A DNA stretch of 64,000 nt. It comes from an uncultured Sphingomonadaceae bacterium. Its GTDB lineage: Bacteria; Pseudomonadota; Alphaproteobacteria; Sphingomonadales; Sphingomonadaceae. The translations under genes were made by a program, and so were the position numbers. Positions within the stretch are counted from its first letter, which is position 1. The number at the start of each line of letters is the position of its first letter. Below, in pieces: positions 63,118-64,000 of the stretch. The stretch lies in NCBI GenBank assembly GCA_947501695.1, contig CANMWO010000001.1, positions 620,001 to 684,000 on the forward strand, read 5' to 3'. The notes under the pieces were generated by a model. That model made no database searches, had not been told where the DNA came from, and worked only from the letters and a program-made list of their open reading frames with translations.

Positions 63118-64000
63118 TTAACCGAACGTACGCTGCCACCAGCCGCCACGGGGGGGGGCAGTTTTCTCGGTTGCGCTGGTCTTAGCTGTGTCATCATCCG
63201 CCTTTTTAGCGGCTGTTTTTTTAGCAGCTGGCTTTTTAGCGGCGGGTTTCGCGGTAGATTTTGCTGCTGGCTTCTCGGCCGCTTCAGCGCCATCTGCATC
63301 AGCTTTCTTCGCTCTCGACCGCGGAGTTTTTTTGGCTACCGGTTTTTCAGCTTTCGCATCATCAGTCGTTTCTGCGGACGCTTCCGAAACCACTTTAGCC
63401 TTGCGCGGAGCGCGACGGCGTTTTGGTTTTTCTTCGGCATCCTTTGCAACGCTATCATCCGCTTTGGGTGCGTCTTCCGATTCAGCAGCTGGCGCTTCGG
63501 CTTTCTTACGCGAACGGCTTGCTCTCTTCGGCTTTTCAGCAGGTTCAGCCGGTGCGTCAGCGCTGGCGTCTTCTGCCGGAGTTTCTGCACCTTCTGTCGC
63601 CGCTACCGCATCGCCCGCTGGTTTGCGATTGCGTCCACCGCGAGACCTGCGCGGTTTGGGTTTATCGCCTGCATCGCTGCCTTGCTCTGCTGTTTCCGTT
63701 TTCGCTTCACCATTGGGTTGATTTTGGGCATTGCGGTTATCGCCTTCGCCAGATTCATTATTGCCTTCGGCATTGCGATCGGTACCACGTCCGCGCCGTC
63801 CGCGCCGGCGCCGGCGCTTGCGAGGGCGCTCTTCTGCTTCCTCATCCTGCTCGGCTGCTTCGACAATATCGTCATCATCATCATCGTCGACAATGGGTTC
63901 AAATTTCGGAGCATTTTTCGGCGGTCCGCCGGAGCCTTTGACTTCCATGCGCGCGCCTTCAATTTCACCGTCAGGCGTGATTTCAATCGAAACGCCATAG
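63118..64000 (-). CDS. rne: RNase E/G C-terminal part (runs off the right edge)
   Basis: About 293 codons of the 3' end are visible; the catalytic half lies beyond the window. The visible part begins with the end of the folded region (YGVSIEITPDGEIEGARMEVKGSG), an acidic VDDDDDDDIVEAAEQDEEAEE, the Arg-rich RKRRRRRGRRGRG, then a long Lys/Ala/Pro/Glu-rich disordered arm and the ending GWWQRTFG. This is the degradosome scaffold and RNA-binding arm of alphaproteobacterial RNase E. A C9 tract in the codons just before the last eight residues is a possible slip site. Assignment from tail features and the rne-M48-DsbA order. Confidence 0.8.
   Translation of the reverse strand, partial: YGVSIEITPDGEIEGARMEVKGSGGPPKNAPKFEPIVDDDDDDDIVEAAEQDEEAEERPRKRRRRRGRRGRGTDRNAEGNNESGEGDNRNAQNQPNGEAKTETAEQGSDAGDKPKPRRSRGGRNRKPAGDAVAATEGAETPAEDASADAPAEPAEKPKRASRSRKKAEAPAAESEDAPKADDSVAKDAEEKPKRRRAPRKAKVVSEASAETTDDAKAEKPVAKKTPRSRAKKADADGAEAAEKPAAKSTAKPAAKKPAAKKTAAKKADDDTAKTSATEKTAPPRGGWWQRTFG

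Noticed and set aside
63300-63945. Several long + strand frames opposite the rne tail
   Set aside because: They arise from the low-complexity Ala/Lys codons of the RNase E arm.
1-64000. CRISPR arrays, IS elements, phage genes, rRNA
   Set aside because: I looked for regularly spaced repeats, transposase motifs (DDE/HUH), terminal inverted repeats and rRNA segments and found none that I can support.

Overview
The window looks like chromosomal DNA of an alphaproteobacterium, most likely order Sphingomonadales (Sphingorhabdus/Parasphingorhabdus/Sphingopyxis-like). This is inferred from protein character: RNase E ending in a Lys/Ala-rich tail and WWQRTFG next to an M48 protease and a DsbA-like protein, a Ppx/GppA-RlmE pair, a large plug-barrel TonB-dependent receptor, and DUF962, DUF805, DUF3297 and DUF3667 proteins. 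It is not from a database search. Most of the DNA is moderately GC-rich, compactly coded and rich in 1-4 nt gene overlaps.

Layout. 1-2520 is a visibly AT-richer accessory block: the tail of an unidentified gene, an HNH nuclease, an unknown protein, a minimal nucleotidyltransferase overlapping it out of frame, and a PD-(D/E)XK nuclease with its own, apparently leaderless, promoter. 2.6-7.6 kb holds lipocalin, cupin, diguanylate cyclase, BKACE, two small exported proteins and a racemase-family protein. 7.7-10.7 kb is a divergent cassette: a GlxA-type regulator facing an isonitrile-hydratase-like protein, a frameshifted RidA and a formamidase-like hydrolase, which together could degrade isonitriles or formamides. 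10.9-16.3 kb carries a DUF4442 thioesterase, a deletion-scarred pseudogene, a cyclase, a GFA protein, a GPH transporter, DoxX and a lipoprotein. 16.6-24.9 kb carries cspA with a clear terminator, ung, a lipid-like cluster (KAS III, GFA, two tandem esterases, enoyl-CoA hydratase, SDR) and DUF3297. 25-40 kb carries membrane proteins, typA, a glycosyltransferase, an M15-like lipoprotein, a BASS transporter, the YbbAP-type ABC exporter divergent from tesA, the TelA/XpaC pair, PilZ and TIGR03032.

40.1-41.2 kb has no intact gene but holds two decayed reading frames on opposite strands, one resembling DUF2341. 41.2-49 kb is OmpA, a BCCT transporter overlapping a TPR-sulfotransferase, and a TonB receptor. 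49-58 kb has an orphan molybdopterin oxidoreductase divergent from an SDR, an orphan ExbD/TolR, exported and DUF3667 proteins, PhoD and an aminotransferase. A tRNA-Gln(CTG) lies at 58.4 kb, followed by ppx, rlmE, a DsbA-like protein, an M48 protease and the 3' end of rne, which runs off the window.

The most interesting items are the N-terminal nuclease/nucleotidyltransferase island, the candidate isonitrile-degradation cassette with a one-base lesion in RidA, the gene graveyard at 40-41 kb, the pseudogene with its central part deleted at 11.4-11.8 kb, and the short tandem repeats at two convergent gene ends.
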